From: a virus
DNA: 51,130 bases
IMG/VR virus record: IMGVR_UViG_3300043427_003381
Span: 1 to 51,130 of that record
Strand: one strand, 5' to 3'
The notes under the pieces are model-generated. The model made no database searches. It saw only the letters and a list, made by a program, of their open reading frames with translations, and was not told the DNA's origin. Positions 32,291 to 41,076 of this stretch are shown here, in pieces. Numbering within the stretch: the first letter of the stretch is position 1; each line of letters starts with the position of its first letter. The translations under genes were made by a program, and so were the position numbers.

Positions 32291-34153
32291 ATGGCAGATC
32301 CAAATATAAGAATTAAACGATCTTCGGTTCCCGGGAAAGTTCCATTACCAGGACAACTTCCTTTAGGAGAACTAGCTCTCAATACTTATGATGCAGAATT
32401 ATTTGCTCGTAGAGAACGTTCAGGCATTGGCACCGATATTGTAAGACTTGGTGCAGGCGCAACAGTTACTAATATTTTATATGTCACACAAGACGGAAGC
32501 GACTCCAACACAGGAAAAAAACTTGGAGACGCAAAAAGAACAATCGGAGCAGCACTCACAACAGCAACAACAGGAACAGTTATTAAAGTTAGTGCTGGAT
32601 CTTATATAGAAAATAATCCTCTCACAATACCAGAACAAGTATCAATTGTTGGAGATAGTTTAAGAGAAGTATCAGTATCTCCACAGAATGCAGATCAAGA
32701 CTTGTTCTATGTCTCAAATGGCAACTATATTGCAGAAATGTCTTATACAGGCACTCTCAATAATGGAAAGGCAATATTTGCATTCAATCCAGAAGAAATA
32801 GGATATTTCGATCAGTCTCCTTACGTCCAGAACTGCACTAATTTCATTCCAAATAGTATTGGAATGAGAATTGATGGACTAAAAGCCATTGGTCCAACAA
32901 AATCAATGGTTGTTGATAGTTATACTCAATACAATCAAGGTGGTATTGGTGTTTCTATTACTAATGAAGGTTACGCACAACTAGTTTCAATCTTCACTAT
33001 CTGCAACGATACAGCAATCTATTGTGGTAGTGGTGCTGCTTGCGACCTTACAAACTCTAACTCATCATTCGGAAACTTTGGTTTAGTTGCTGATGGTCTT
33101 GGACCACTAAAATATACTGGAATCATTACTGCAGCGGCCGCAGAAAATGCATTTGAGTTTGTATTGGACCTAAATGTTCCAACACTGAACGTTACAAACG
33201 CACTTTATGATAATACTACGGGTCTTACAACAATTACTGTAGATTCCAACCATAATTTTAATGTTGGAATGGGAGTTTCGATTGTTGGACTTGGATTTAC
33301 TTGCCCTTCAGGTCCTGGAATTGTAACATATCCATCTGGCAATAAAGGATATGTTTTTGAAGTACAAGCAACTCCTTCATCAACTTCTTTTGAGGTTTAT
33401 GTTGGTGTTTCTACACTACAACATACTTATGATTCTGGTGGAACTGTAAAGATTAATGCAGTTCGTCCTTTTGACGGTCAGGTGATTTATTTTGATTCTT
33501 TATATTACACAATTGATGGAGTTACCGTAAGTTCTGGTGGAACTGGATATACAGATAATGTTGATATTACTTTTGATGATCCAAGTGAACCTTGGGGTAT
33601 TCCAGCAACTGCTATTGGAGAAGTTAAAGATGGTGTAGTGACTAATGTTGAAATGATTTCAAATGGAAGAGGATATACAACAGCACCAACCGTGACATTT
33701 GCTTCTCCCGATGTAGGCATAAACACTGCAACCGGAGAGGCACATTTAGTTCCGACTTATTATGTTATTCAAAGTTCAACACCAATTTCTGCTGGAATTT
33801 GTACCATAACTATTACAGATAATGTTCCTTATGCGATTGGGGTTGGTACAACAGTTCCATTCTTTAAGCAAAGTCGTGTATTAGCTTCAGGCCACTCAGT
33901 TGAATATATTGGTTCTGGAACAAATATTGCTGCAGCTCTTCCTCAGAATGGAGGAATACCAATTCAAGATAATGAAACTGTTTCTCGTAATGGTGGTCTG
34001 GTTGTTTATACTACAACCGATCAGTCTGGTAATTTTAGAATTGGCGATGGTGTTGTTATTAATCAACAAACTGGAACTATTACCGGAACATTTTTCTCAA
34101 AGAGTTTATTTTCAACCGTGACGCCTTTCATACTCGCACTAGGAGGAGACTAA
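32291..34153 (+). CDS. Beta-helix virion protein, paralogue of the giant protein at 20226
   Basis: 620 aa. The N-terminus (ADPNIRIKRSSVPGKVPLPG, then LGELALNTYDAELFARR) is the tail-attachment type of marine-phage fibers. Residues 55-290 are a pectin-lyase-like beta-helix: VTQDGSDSNTGKKLGDAKRT, KVSAGSYIENNPLTIPEQVS, then NEGYAQLVSIFTICND and ACDLTNSNSSFGNFGL. Residues 400-480 contain GGTGYTDNV and GRGYTTAPTVTF repeats. The C-terminal part (VLASGHSVEYIGSGTNIAAA) corresponds to ASGHTFEYVGYGPGN of the giant protein. Possibly a fiber, or a depolymerase-like protein without obvious catalytic residues. Confidence 0.72.
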   Translation: MADPNIRIKRSSVPGKVPLPGQLPLGELALNTYDAELFARRERSGIGTDIVRLGAGATVTNILYVTQDGSDSNTGKKLGDAKRTIGAALTTATTGTVIKVSAGSYIENNPLTIPEQVSIVGDSLREVSVSPQNADQDLFYVSNGNYIAEMSYTGTLNNGKAIFAFNPEEIGYFDQSPYVQNCTNFIPNSIGMRIDGLKAIGPTKSMVVDSYTQYNQGGIGVSITNEGYAQLVSIFTICNDTAIYCGSGAACDLTNSNSSFGNFGLVADGLGPLKYTGIITAAAAENAFEFVLDLNVPTLNVTNALYDNTTGLTTITVDSNHNFNVGMGVSIVGLGFTCPSGPGIVTYPSGNKGYVFEVQATPSSTSFEVYVGVSTLQHTYDSGGTVKINAVRPFDGQVIYFDSLYYTIDGVTVSSGGTGYTDNVDITFDDPSEPWGIPATAIGEVKDGVVTNVEMISNGRGYTTAPTVTFASPDVGINTATGEAHLVPTYYVIQSSTPISAGICTITITDNVPYAIGVGTTVPFFKQSRVLASGHSVEYIGSGTNIAAALPQNGGIPIQDNETVSRNGGLVVYTTTDQSGNFRIGDGVVINQQTGTITGTFFSKSLFSTVTPFILALGGD

Positions 34154-34157
34154 TACA

Positions 34158-34487
34158 ATGGCACTAGCACTTAATATATTTAAAACTGTTACATCGATTG
34201 TTGATACAACTCCAGTTGTGGTTTATACGGCACCAGTTGGTTATACAGGTGTTGTTCTTTTAGCACAAGTAGCAAATACTGGTGTAACTTCTGAAGACAC
34301 AACATTCGTCCATCGTAGAAATTCTACGGATACTGAAATATTAAAATCATTTCCAATTGCTTCGCACGATACTGCAAATCTTCTTGTAGGAAAATTAGTT
34401 CTTGAAAGTGGAGACAAATTAGTTTTATCTGGTAGCAATAATACCAATCTTAAGTTTATTGCAAGTATTTTAGAAACACTCAACTAA
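34158..34487 (+). CDS. Small beta-rich fiber-associated protein (type 1)
   Basis: 109 aa, all-beta: VVYTAPVGYTGVVLLAQVAN, then TSEDTTFVHRRNS, then GKLVLESGDKLVLSG. The layout (N-terminal hairpin, central strands with N/T turns, ending in E-S-G-D-K-[LI]) recurs in the small proteins at 37914 and 48608. All three stand next to fiber genes. A collar or adaptor for fiber attachment is possible; that is inference. Confidence 0.7.
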   Translation: MALALNIFKTVTSIVDTTPVVVYTAPVGYTGVVLLAQVANTGVTSEDTTFVHRRNSTDTEILKSFPIASHDTANLLVGKLVLESGDKLVLSGSNNTNLKFIASILETLN

Positions 34488-34498
34488 TATAGAAATCA

Positions 34499-37400
34499 AT
34501 GTCTAAGTATACCAGTAATCGTCAAAGAAATTTAAAGATTGGTATTAGTTCTTATACCGATAGTAGTACAGTATTAGAAGTTACTGGTAGAGTTGGTATT
34601 GGTACATCTAATGCTTCTACTAACTTAGATATTAATGGAGACCTGAGAGTTCGTGGAGCACTTTATGATAAGGACAACGAATCGGGTACGACAGGGCAAA
34701 TATTAGTTTCTACTGCTTCTGGTATTGACTGGCAGAATATTGATAGTATTCAAACAATTGAAACTATCATAAACACTTCTCTTACTGGTATTAACATAAA
34801 AGATGAAGGTGTTGGTATTGGAACAACCTTCACTGCAATTAATTTTATAGGACTCGGAGTAAGTGCATCTGCGAATGGAACAACCGCAGATATAACTTTC
34901 GAGCAACAGGTAGGTCCTCAAGGTATTCAAGGTACTGAAGGAACTCAGGGCACTCAAGGTATTCAAGGTACTCAAGGTACTCAAGGAATTCAAGGCAATG
35001 AGGGAACTCAGGGCACTCAAGGTATTCAAGGAGTTCAAGGCACTCAAGGTATTCAAGGTACTGAAGGTACTCAGGGTATTGAAGGCCCAGTAGCAGGTTC
35101 TGCATATCAAGTTGTTTATAAAGATGGGTCCAATGTTGCAACAGGATCAACTAATCTGACCTTTAATGGAACTGAGTTAGTCACTTATGATTTAACAGTT
35201 CTCAATAATACAGATATTAATGGCAATCTGAATGTTGATGGAACTATCACAATTGGTGGTACAACAGCACAATTAAACACTCAACAATTAACAGTATCGG
35301 ACCCAGATATTGTTCTTGGTTTAGGAACTGATTTTTCACCAACAGATATTACCGCAAGTCACGGTGGTATTGCGATTGCATCAACTGAAGGAACTCCTCT
35401 TGTAAGTCTTGCGATTGGTGGCGAAACCAACCCAGACACATATAAGAAAATTATGTGGTTCCGTGGTGGTGATATTGGTGCTGGATATACTGATGCTTGG
35501 TTATTTAACTATGGAGTTGGTATTGGTTCCACACAAGTTCCAATTGGCGTAAGACTTGCTGCTGGCGGAATGCAAGTTACTGATAGCACCATCAGTTCTC
35601 CACAACTCAATATCTCTGGCGTTTCTACTTTTGGTGGAGTAATTGAACTTGATGGTGGTTTAAAAGATTTCTATGGAAACACGGGAATAGGAGGTTCAAT
35701 TCTTGTTTCTACTGGTACTGGTGTTTCTTGGACCACTCCATTTGCTGCCGGTATCCAGGGTATCCAGGGCACAACAGGTTCTCAAGGTACTGAAGGATCT
35801 CAGGGTACTCAAGGTATCCAGGGTATTGAAGGATCACAGGGAACTCAAGGTATTCAGGGTATTAAAGGTGAAGATGGTATAATTGGTGTTAATGGAGCTC
35901 AGGGTACTCAAGGTATCCAGGGAATTCAAGGTATTCAGGGAATTCAAGGTTCAACTGGATTAAACGATTGGGAATTAAAAACAAGCACTTATACTGCAGT
36001 AAGCGGTGACAGATTAATTGCCAATACATCTGGCGGCACTTTTACAATTAATCTTCCATCAAGTCCTTCATTAGGAGATAATGTTGCTATTGCTGATGGA
36101 TCAAACTGGGAAACTACAAATCTAACAGTTAGTAGGAATGGATCAACAATTGAAGGATTGAGTGAAGATTTTACTTTAGATATTACGGGTACTGTCGTTC
36201 AATTTGTTTATGATGGATCAACTTGGCAGGTTTATGCAAATATTGGAACTCAAGGAACTACAGGAGCACAGGGGACTGCAGGAAGCCAAGGTATTCAAGG
36301 TTTTAGTTTTAATAAAACTATTGATACTTTTACCGCAACTGAGGGCCAAACAACATTTACAGTTAATTATGTTGTTGGATATGTTGATGTTTATTTGAAT
36401 GGAGTTCATTTATCAGAATCTGAATTTACGGCAACAAATGGCACATCTATTATTCTTGCTGTAGGAGCTACAGCAGGAGATCTTATAGATGTAATTAGTT
36501 TTACTGCCGCTGGTCCTCAAGGTACTCAAGGTACTCAAGGTACAACAGGTGCAGGTATTCAAGGTATTCAAGGTATTAAAGGTGAAGATGGTATAATTGG
36601 TGTTAACGGAGCTCAGGGTACTCAAGGTATCCAGGGAATTCAAGGATTTAGTTTTTCTAGACAAGAAACTAGTTTTACAGCAACTGAGGGGCAAACAACA
36701 TTTGCAGTTAATTATGTTGTTGGATATGTTGATGTTTATTTGAATGGTATAAGATTAGGTGACGGCGAATACACTGCAACAAATGGAACTAGTATTGTTC
36801 TTACTGTTGGGGCTAGCGATGAGGATATAGTTGATGTAATTTCTTTTGAATCTGCTGGACCTCAAGGTACTCAGGGTACGATAGGTATTCAAGGTGCAAT
36901 AGGAGCAGGGGCTCAAGGTATCCAGGGAATTCAAGGAATATCTGGTGCCAACTTTGACAAATCAACAGTAGTATATACAGCAACTGATGGCCAGACCACA
37001 TTTGCCGCAACTTATACTGTTGGTTTTGTCGATGTTTATCTAAATGGTATTAGATTATCGCCTTCTCAGTATACCGCAACTAATGGGACTTCTGTTATTT
37101 TATCTGCAGGAGCAAGTTTAGGTGATATTATAGAGTTAGTTACTTACACTGGTGGAACTTTAGGAGCTCAAGGTGCTTCTGGCGTTAGCTACGATAAAGC
37201 AGTAACTGTATATACTGCAACTGATAGTCAAACAACATTTGCTGTCACTTATACTGTTGGTTTTGTTGATGTCTATTTGAATGGTATAAGATTATCACCA
37301 TCTCAATATACCGCATCTAATGGAACATCAGTCATTTTATCTTCAGGAGCAAGTTTAGGTGATATTTTAGAATTAGTCGCTTACACCGGAGGAACTTTAG

Positions 37401-37882
37401 GAGCTCAAGGTATTCAAGGACCTCAAGGAACAACAGGTATCCAAGGTGCTGAAGGTACTCAAGGCACCACTGGAGCACAGGGTACTGAAGGTATTCAAGG
37501 CATTCAGGGTACTGAAGGTATTCAAGGTACTGAAGGAACTCAAGGAACTCAGGGTACTGAAGGTATTCAAGGCATTCAGGGTACTGAAGGTATTCAAGGT
37601 ATTCAAGGCATAATTAGCCCAGTAGCAGGTTCTGCAAATCAAGTTGTTTATAAAGATGGTTCCAATAATTCAACAGGTTCTGATAATTTAACTTTTACTG
37701 GCACAAATCTTGGAATAGGAACTAATAATCCAATATCAAAACTTACCGTTCAAGGTGACGCAACAATTAGTGGTATTGTTACTGCAAGTGCTTTTGTTGA
37801 TGACGGAACAAACCTTCTTACGGAAATCAATACAAAACCATCTACAGGTAAAACTATTGCACTGTCTATTATTTTTGGATGA
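34499..37882 (+). CDS. Collagen-like tail fiber with four repeated beta domains
   Basis: 1127 aa. N-terminus YTSNRQRNLKIGISSYTDSS, then the shared fiber module at about 245-370 (DPDIVLGLGTDFS; HGGIAIASTEGTPLV; IMWFRGGDIG). Collagen-like G-X-Q tracts (GTQGIQGTQG type) lie near 140-200, 420-480, 675-715 and 965-1045. Between and after the middle tracts are four copies of a 60-aa beta domain with the core YVDVYLNG[IV][RH]L, ending SLGDIIELV or the like. It ends with GDATISGIVTASAFVDDG and IALSIIFG. The collagen-like parts give a rod-like trimer; the beta domains are likely knobs. Confidence 0.78.
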   Translation: MSKYTSNRQRNLKIGISSYTDSSTVLEVTGRVGIGTSNASTNLDINGDLRVRGALYDKDNESGTTGQILVSTASGIDWQNIDSIQTIETIINTSLTGINIKDEGVGIGTTFTAINFIGLGVSASANGTTADITFEQQVGPQGIQGTEGTQGTQGIQGTQGTQGIQGNEGTQGTQGIQGVQGTQGIQGTEGTQGIEGPVAGSAYQVVYKDGSNVATGSTNLTFNGTELVTYDLTVLNNTDINGNLNVDGTITIGGTTAQLNTQQLTVSDPDIVLGLGTDFSPTDITASHGGIAIASTEGTPLVSLAIGGETNPDTYKKIMWFRGGDIGAGYTDAWLFNYGVGIGSTQVPIGVRLAAGGMQVTDSTISSPQLNISGVSTFGGVIELDGGLKDFYGNTGIGGSILVSTGTGVSWTTPFAAGIQGIQGTTGSQGTEGSQGTQGIQGIEGSQGTQGIQGIKGEDGIIGVNGAQGTQGIQGIQGIQGIQGSTGLNDWELKTSTYTAVSGDRLIANTSGGTFTINLPSSPSLGDNVAIADGSNWETTNLTVSRNGSTIEGLSEDFTLDITGTVVQFVYDGSTWQVYANIGTQGTTGAQGTAGSQGIQGFSFNKTIDTFTATEGQTTFTVNYVVGYVDVYLNGVHLSESEFTATNGTSIILAVGATAGDLIDVISFTAAGPQGTQGTQGTTGAGIQGIQGIKGEDGIIGVNGAQGTQGIQGIQGFSFSRQETSFTATEGQTTFAVNYVVGYVDVYLNGIRLGDGEYTATNGTSIVLTVGASDEDIVDVISFESAGPQGTQGTIGIQGAIGAGAQGIQGIQGISGANFDKSTVVYTATDGQTTFAATYTVGFVDVYLNGIRLSPSQYTATNGTSVILSAGASLGDIIELVTYTGGTLGAQGASGVSYDKAVTVYTATDSQTTFAVTYTVGFVDVYLNGIRLSPSQYTASNGTSVILSSGASLGDILELVAYTGGTLGAQGIQGPQGTTGIQGAEGTQGTTGAQGTEGIQGIQGTEGIQGTEGTQGTQGTEGIQGIQGTEGIQGIQGIISPVAGSANQVVYKDGSNNSTGSDNLTFTGTNLGIGTNNPISKLTVQGDATISGIVTASAFVDDGTNLLTEINTKPSTGKTIALSIIFG
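34919..35090 (+). repeat. Collagen-like nonanucleotide repeats, first tract
   Basis: Imperfect GGTATTCAA / GGTACTCAA / GGAACTCAG units (codons Gly-Ile/Thr-Gln) with interspersed GGTACTGAA. Further tracts in the same gene are near 35752-35950, 36508-36640 and 37400-37610. Confidence 0.85.
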
Positions 37883-37884
37883 TG

Positions 37885-37891
37885 CTAAATA
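37885..37891 (+). promoter_or_regulatory. Late promoter box CTAAATA
   Basis: 22 bases before the ATG at 37914, with a clear AAGGAG ribosome-binding site between (about 37898-37903). Confidence 0.5.
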
Positions 37892-37913
37892 ACTATCAAG
37901 GAGATTTAAACAA

Positions 37914-38282
37914 ATGGCTGCACCCAATATAGTCAATGTAACAAGCGTCTATGGTAAAACTATGGGTGCTGCTTTAGGAGTAACTCTTACTACAAATATT
38001 TTAACTTGTCCTGCAAATAAAGTTTTAAAGATTAACTCTATCATCGTTGCGAATGTTGATGGAACAAATAATGCTGATGCGAGTGTAACTTTTTATGATA
38101 GTAGTGCAGCAGCAGGATATAGACTTGCAAGTACCGTTACAGTTCCAGCAGATTCTACTTTAGTTGTACTTGGAAAAGATTCACCAATATACCTTGAAGA
38201 ATCTGATGAAATTCGTGCAGGTGCAAGTGCATCGGGTGATTTAGAAATTATTATTTCTTATGAAGAACTTGATGATGCTTAA
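37914..38282 (+). CDS. Small beta-rich fiber-associated protein (type 2)
   Basis: 122 aa: APNIVNVTSVYGKTMGAALG, then CPANKVLKINSIIVANVDGT, VTFYDSSAAAGYRLASTVTV, and LVVLGKDSPIYLEESDEIRA near the end. This is a beta-sandwich layout like the 109-aa (34158) and 137-aa (48608) proteins, where a variable part ends in L-x-x-x-D-x-[IV]. The neighbours are a collagen-like fiber upstream and a glycine-rich adhesin downstream. Confidence 0.74.
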   Translation: MAAPNIVNVTSVYGKTMGAALGVTLTTNILTCPANKVLKINSIIVANVDGTNNADASVTFYDSSAAAGYRLASTVTVPADSTLVVLGKDSPIYLEESDEIRAGASASGDLEIIISYEELDDA

Positions 38283-38297
38283 TAGGAGGTAAGAACA

Positions 38298-39545
38298 ATG
38301 CCAAAATGGTTAGGTGGTATATTTGGGAATACGGTTTCTTCTACTGCTGATGGTACTGAAATAAAAGGAGTTTTTAGTTCTAGTGATCGATATTATATGA
38401 AACGAGAGGGGGGTGCGGCATTTGCGACTTATTCTGTATCTCCTTCTACAACATCACTTAATGAAGGTTCATCGGTTACTTTTACTGTTAGTACCTTTAA
38501 CGTTTCTGACGGTACTACTTTATATTGGACTTTAAATACAGTTTCTGGAACCATCAATGCATCTGATTTTACTGGTGGAGCAACTTCTGGTTCTTTCACT
38601 ATTACAAGTAGTTCTGGTTCTGTTGTTCTTACGCTAGCAAATGATTCAACCACAGAAGGTTCAGAATCATTCCAATTACAAGTAAGAAAAGACAGTACTT
38701 TGGGAACTGTTGTTGCAACTAGTTCAACAATAACAATCGGAGATACTTCACTAACTACAGTTACAGCAACTGGTGGAACTGTTATTGATAGTGATGGATT
38801 TAGAATTCACGTCTTTACATCTCCAGGTTCCTTTGTAGTTTCTAATGCAGGTCCGGGAACTGTTGAGTATCTTGTGGTTGCTGGAGGTGGTGGTGGTGGA
38901 ACTGGAGATGCTGGTGGAAGAAATGGTGGTGGAGGTGGTGCCGGTGGTTTTAGAACTGCTACTGGATTTTCCATAACTGCAACCACATATCCTATTACTG
39001 TAGGTGGTGGAGGACCAACAGGAGGTTCTGGTGGTGCTGCTCCTAAGGGAAGTCCTTCAATATTTTCAACAATAACTTCTGCTGGAGGTGGTGGAGGTGC
39101 AGGTGGACTTGTAAGCACAAACGTAGCTGCATCTCCTGGTGGTTCTGGTGGTGGTGGTCAGAATGCATCTGGAGGTAATGGAAATGATCCACCAGTTTCA
39201 CCACCACAAGGAAATGCTGGAGGATCTACTGGAAATGCTTGTGGTGGCGGCGGTGCTGGAGGAGTAGGGTCATCTTCTCCTTCAGGTTCTGGTGGAGTAG
39301 GGTCTCCAATCACTTGGTTACCAGCATCTTATGGAACTCCAGGGCCTGCACCAGGTAGATACTTTGCTGGTGGAGGTGGTGGAGGAATTGCTGGTACTGG
39401 AGGTGCCGGTGGTGGAGGTAACAACATAACACCAGGTACAACAAACACTGGCGGTGGTGGCGGTGGTGGAAGAGGTCCTGGAGGAACTCCTGTCACTGGT
39501 GGTTCTGGTGGTTCCGGAATCGTTGTAATCAGATATCCCATATAA
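38298..39545 (+). CDS. Glycine-rich adhesin with Calx-beta domain
   Basis: 415 aa. N-terminus PKWLGGIFGNTVSS, then a Calx-beta-like domain at about 48-155 (TSLNEGSSVTFTVSTFNVS; DFTGGATSGSFTITS; DSTTEGSESFQLQV). From 158 the glycine-rich adhesin domain begins: GGTVIDSDGFRIHVFTSPGS, then VEYLVVAGGGGGG, with poly-Gly runs to the end GGSGGSGIVVIRYPI. This domain class forms polyglycine sandwich tips that carry host-range loops in T-even-like phages. AGGAGGT precedes the start. It belongs to a group of related adhesins at 41077, 43807 and 49035. Confidence 0.76.
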   Translation: MPKWLGGIFGNTVSSTADGTEIKGVFSSSDRYYMKREGGAAFATYSVSPSTTSLNEGSSVTFTVSTFNVSDGTTLYWTLNTVSGTINASDFTGGATSGSFTITSSSGSVVLTLANDSTTEGSESFQLQVRKDSTLGTVVATSSTITIGDTSLTTVTATGGTVIDSDGFRIHVFTSPGSFVVSNAGPGTVEYLVVAGGGGGGTGDAGGRNGGGGGAGGFRTATGFSITATTYPITVGGGGPTGGSGGAAPKGSPSIFSTITSAGGGGGAGGLVSTNVAASPGGSGGGGQNASGGNGNDPPVSPPQGNAGGSTGNACGGGGAGGVGSSSPSGSGGVGSPITWLPASYGTPGPAPGRYFAGGGGGGIAGTGGAGGGGNNITPGTTNTGGGGGGGRGPGGTPVTGGSGGSGIVVIRYPI

Positions 39546-39550
39546 AATTT

Positions 39551-39558
39551 AATAAATA
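39551..39558 (+). promoter_or_regulatory. Late promoter box AATAAATA
   Basis: 15 bases before the ATG at 39574. The sequence from the box to the ATG is nearly the same as in front of the related fiber gene at 46791. Confidence 0.5.
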
Positions 39559-39573
39559 CTTAGAAAAAAGTAA

Positions 39574-41073
39574 ATGGATAAGACCAGACAATCTGCAAAT
39601 CTGGTTTCGGAAAATAATATTTTTTCCGATATCACTAATAACAGAGTTGGTATAGCAACCACAAATCCAACATCAACACTTCAAGTCGTCGGTGATGCAA
39701 CAATTAGTGGTGTTGTTACTGCATCAAGTTTTGTTGGAAATCTAACTGGTACGGCATCCACAGCAACAGAAGCAGGAACTGCTTATGGACTAACTGGAAG
39801 TCCTAATATTACTGTTGGAACCGTTACTGGTAACTTAACAGGAACTGCTTCTACAGCAACAGAAGCAGGAACTGCTTATGGACTAACCGGAAGTCCTAAT
39901 ATTACTGTTGGTATTGTTACTTTATCAAGTGCGGTTGTTAGTGGAAACGTAAGTATCGCAGGAACTCTTACATACGAAGATGTAACGAATGTAGATTCGA
40001 TTGGGATTGTAACAGCTCGTGCTGGTATTGTTCTTGGACCAACAGCAAATACAATTCAGTTAGGAACAGGAACCACGATTAGTTCTCCAAGTTCTGATAC
40101 ATTTACTGTAAGTACTAATGGTAGTGAGAGAGTTAGGGTTGATTCGAGTGGGAGACTGGGTATTGGCAATACGAGTCCTGATACAAAACTAGATTTAGAT
40201 GGCGCGTTCTTCTTGCGGCCAACATCAGAGTCATTCCCGTCTGAAAATGGCGGGGGCCTAAGGATTAGATCGGACACGTCGACTCTTGAACTACGGGGAT
40301 TACAATGGACACCCAGTGTTGTTTATTACGATATAAATTATCAGGGACTGCAGCATTACTGGAGTGTTAACGGTAGTGAGAAAGCGCGCATCGACAGTTC
40401 CGGAAGATTTGGCTTGGGTACGTCGAGTCCTGGAGCAACTCTTGATGTTTCGGAAACTTCATCGGGCGCAACAGTCACAAGTCTGTTCCTGCGCAACCCT
40501 GCTGCTTTAGCTGCTGGAACTGTTTCTCGTCTTGCAATGACTGCTGTCAATACAGGCAGTCGATTTGCATATATAGATGCTGGAGTCACTGGAGCATCCG
40601 ATAACGGGCATTATTTAGCCTTTGGAACCAACCCTGCTGGGGGTGCCCCGACAGAAAAAGCCCGAATATCATCATCAGGTGGTTTCTCAGTAGGAACCAC
40701 AGCAAACCCTGGAGCAGGAGCAATCTATGCAACAGGAGACATCACTGCATTCTATTCATCAGACATCAGATTAAAGAAAGATATTGAACCAATCTCAGAA
40801 CCCATCAAAAAACTGATGGAGATTTCTGGTGTTACTTATAAGTGGAATGAAGAATATCTGAAAGATAAGGATGTTGATGGATACTTTGTAAGAGAAACTG
40901 AAGTTGGTGTGATTGCACAAGATGTTGAGAAAGTTCTCCCAGAAGTTGTTGCAACTCGTGAGAATGGATATAAGGCAGTTAGATATGAGAAACTGGTTGC
41001 TCTTCTGATTGAAGCAGTTAAAGATCAACAAAAACAAATCGACGAACTGAAAGCAAGATTAGAGGAGGTTTGA
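39574..41073 (+). CDS. Tail fiber with S74 self-cleaving chaperone domain
   Basis: 499 aa. N-terminus DKTRQSANLVSENNIFSDIT is shared with the fiber at 46791. A 31-aa duplication (TASTATEAGTAYGLTGSPNI) lies at 56-117. From about 158 to 385 come classic fiber repeats (VDSSGRLGIGNTSPDTKLDL). The C-terminal ~105 residues are a peptidase S74 intramolecular chaperone: SDIRLKKDI with the Ser396/Lys401 dyad, then GVTYKWNEE, VGVIAQDVEKVLPEVV and a final coiled coil (LIEAVKDQQKQIDELKARLE). It should trimerise, cut itself before Ser396 and be released. Residues 155-385 are richer in G and C than the rest. Confidence 0.85.
   Translation: MDKTRQSANLVSENNIFSDITNNRVGIATTNPTSTLQVVGDATISGVVTASSFVGNLTGTASTATEAGTAYGLTGSPNITVGTVTGNLTGTASTATEAGTAYGLTGSPNITVGIVTLSSAVVSGNVSIAGTLTYEDVTNVDSIGIVTARAGIVLGPTANTIQLGTGTTISSPSSDTFTVSTNGSERVRVDSSGRLGIGNTSPDTKLDLDGAFFLRPTSESFPSENGGGLRIRSDTSTLELRGLQWTPSVVYYDINYQGLQHYWSVNGSEKARIDSSGRFGLGTSSPGATLDVSETSSGATVTSLFLRNPAALAAGTVSRLAMTAVNTGSRFAYIDAGVTGASDNGHYLAFGTNPAGGAPTEKARISSSGGFSVGTTANPGAGAIYATGDITAFYSSDIRLKKDIEPISEPIKKLMEISGVTYKWNEEYLKDKDVDGYFVRETEVGVIAQDVEKVLPEVVATRENGYKAVRYEKLVALLIEAVKDQQKQIDELKARLEEV
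39739..39924 (+). repeat. Two 93-bp direct repeats
   Basis: Copies start at 39739 and 39832; they encode a 31-aa unit and share long identical stretches (for example the part from GCAACAGAAGCAGG onward). Confidence 0.85.
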
Positions 41074-41076
41074 TAA

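Noticed and set aside
34919-37610. Regularly spaced short repeats that could be taken for a CRISPR array
   Set aside because: They are in-frame Gly-X-Gln coding repeats without unique spacers of constant length.
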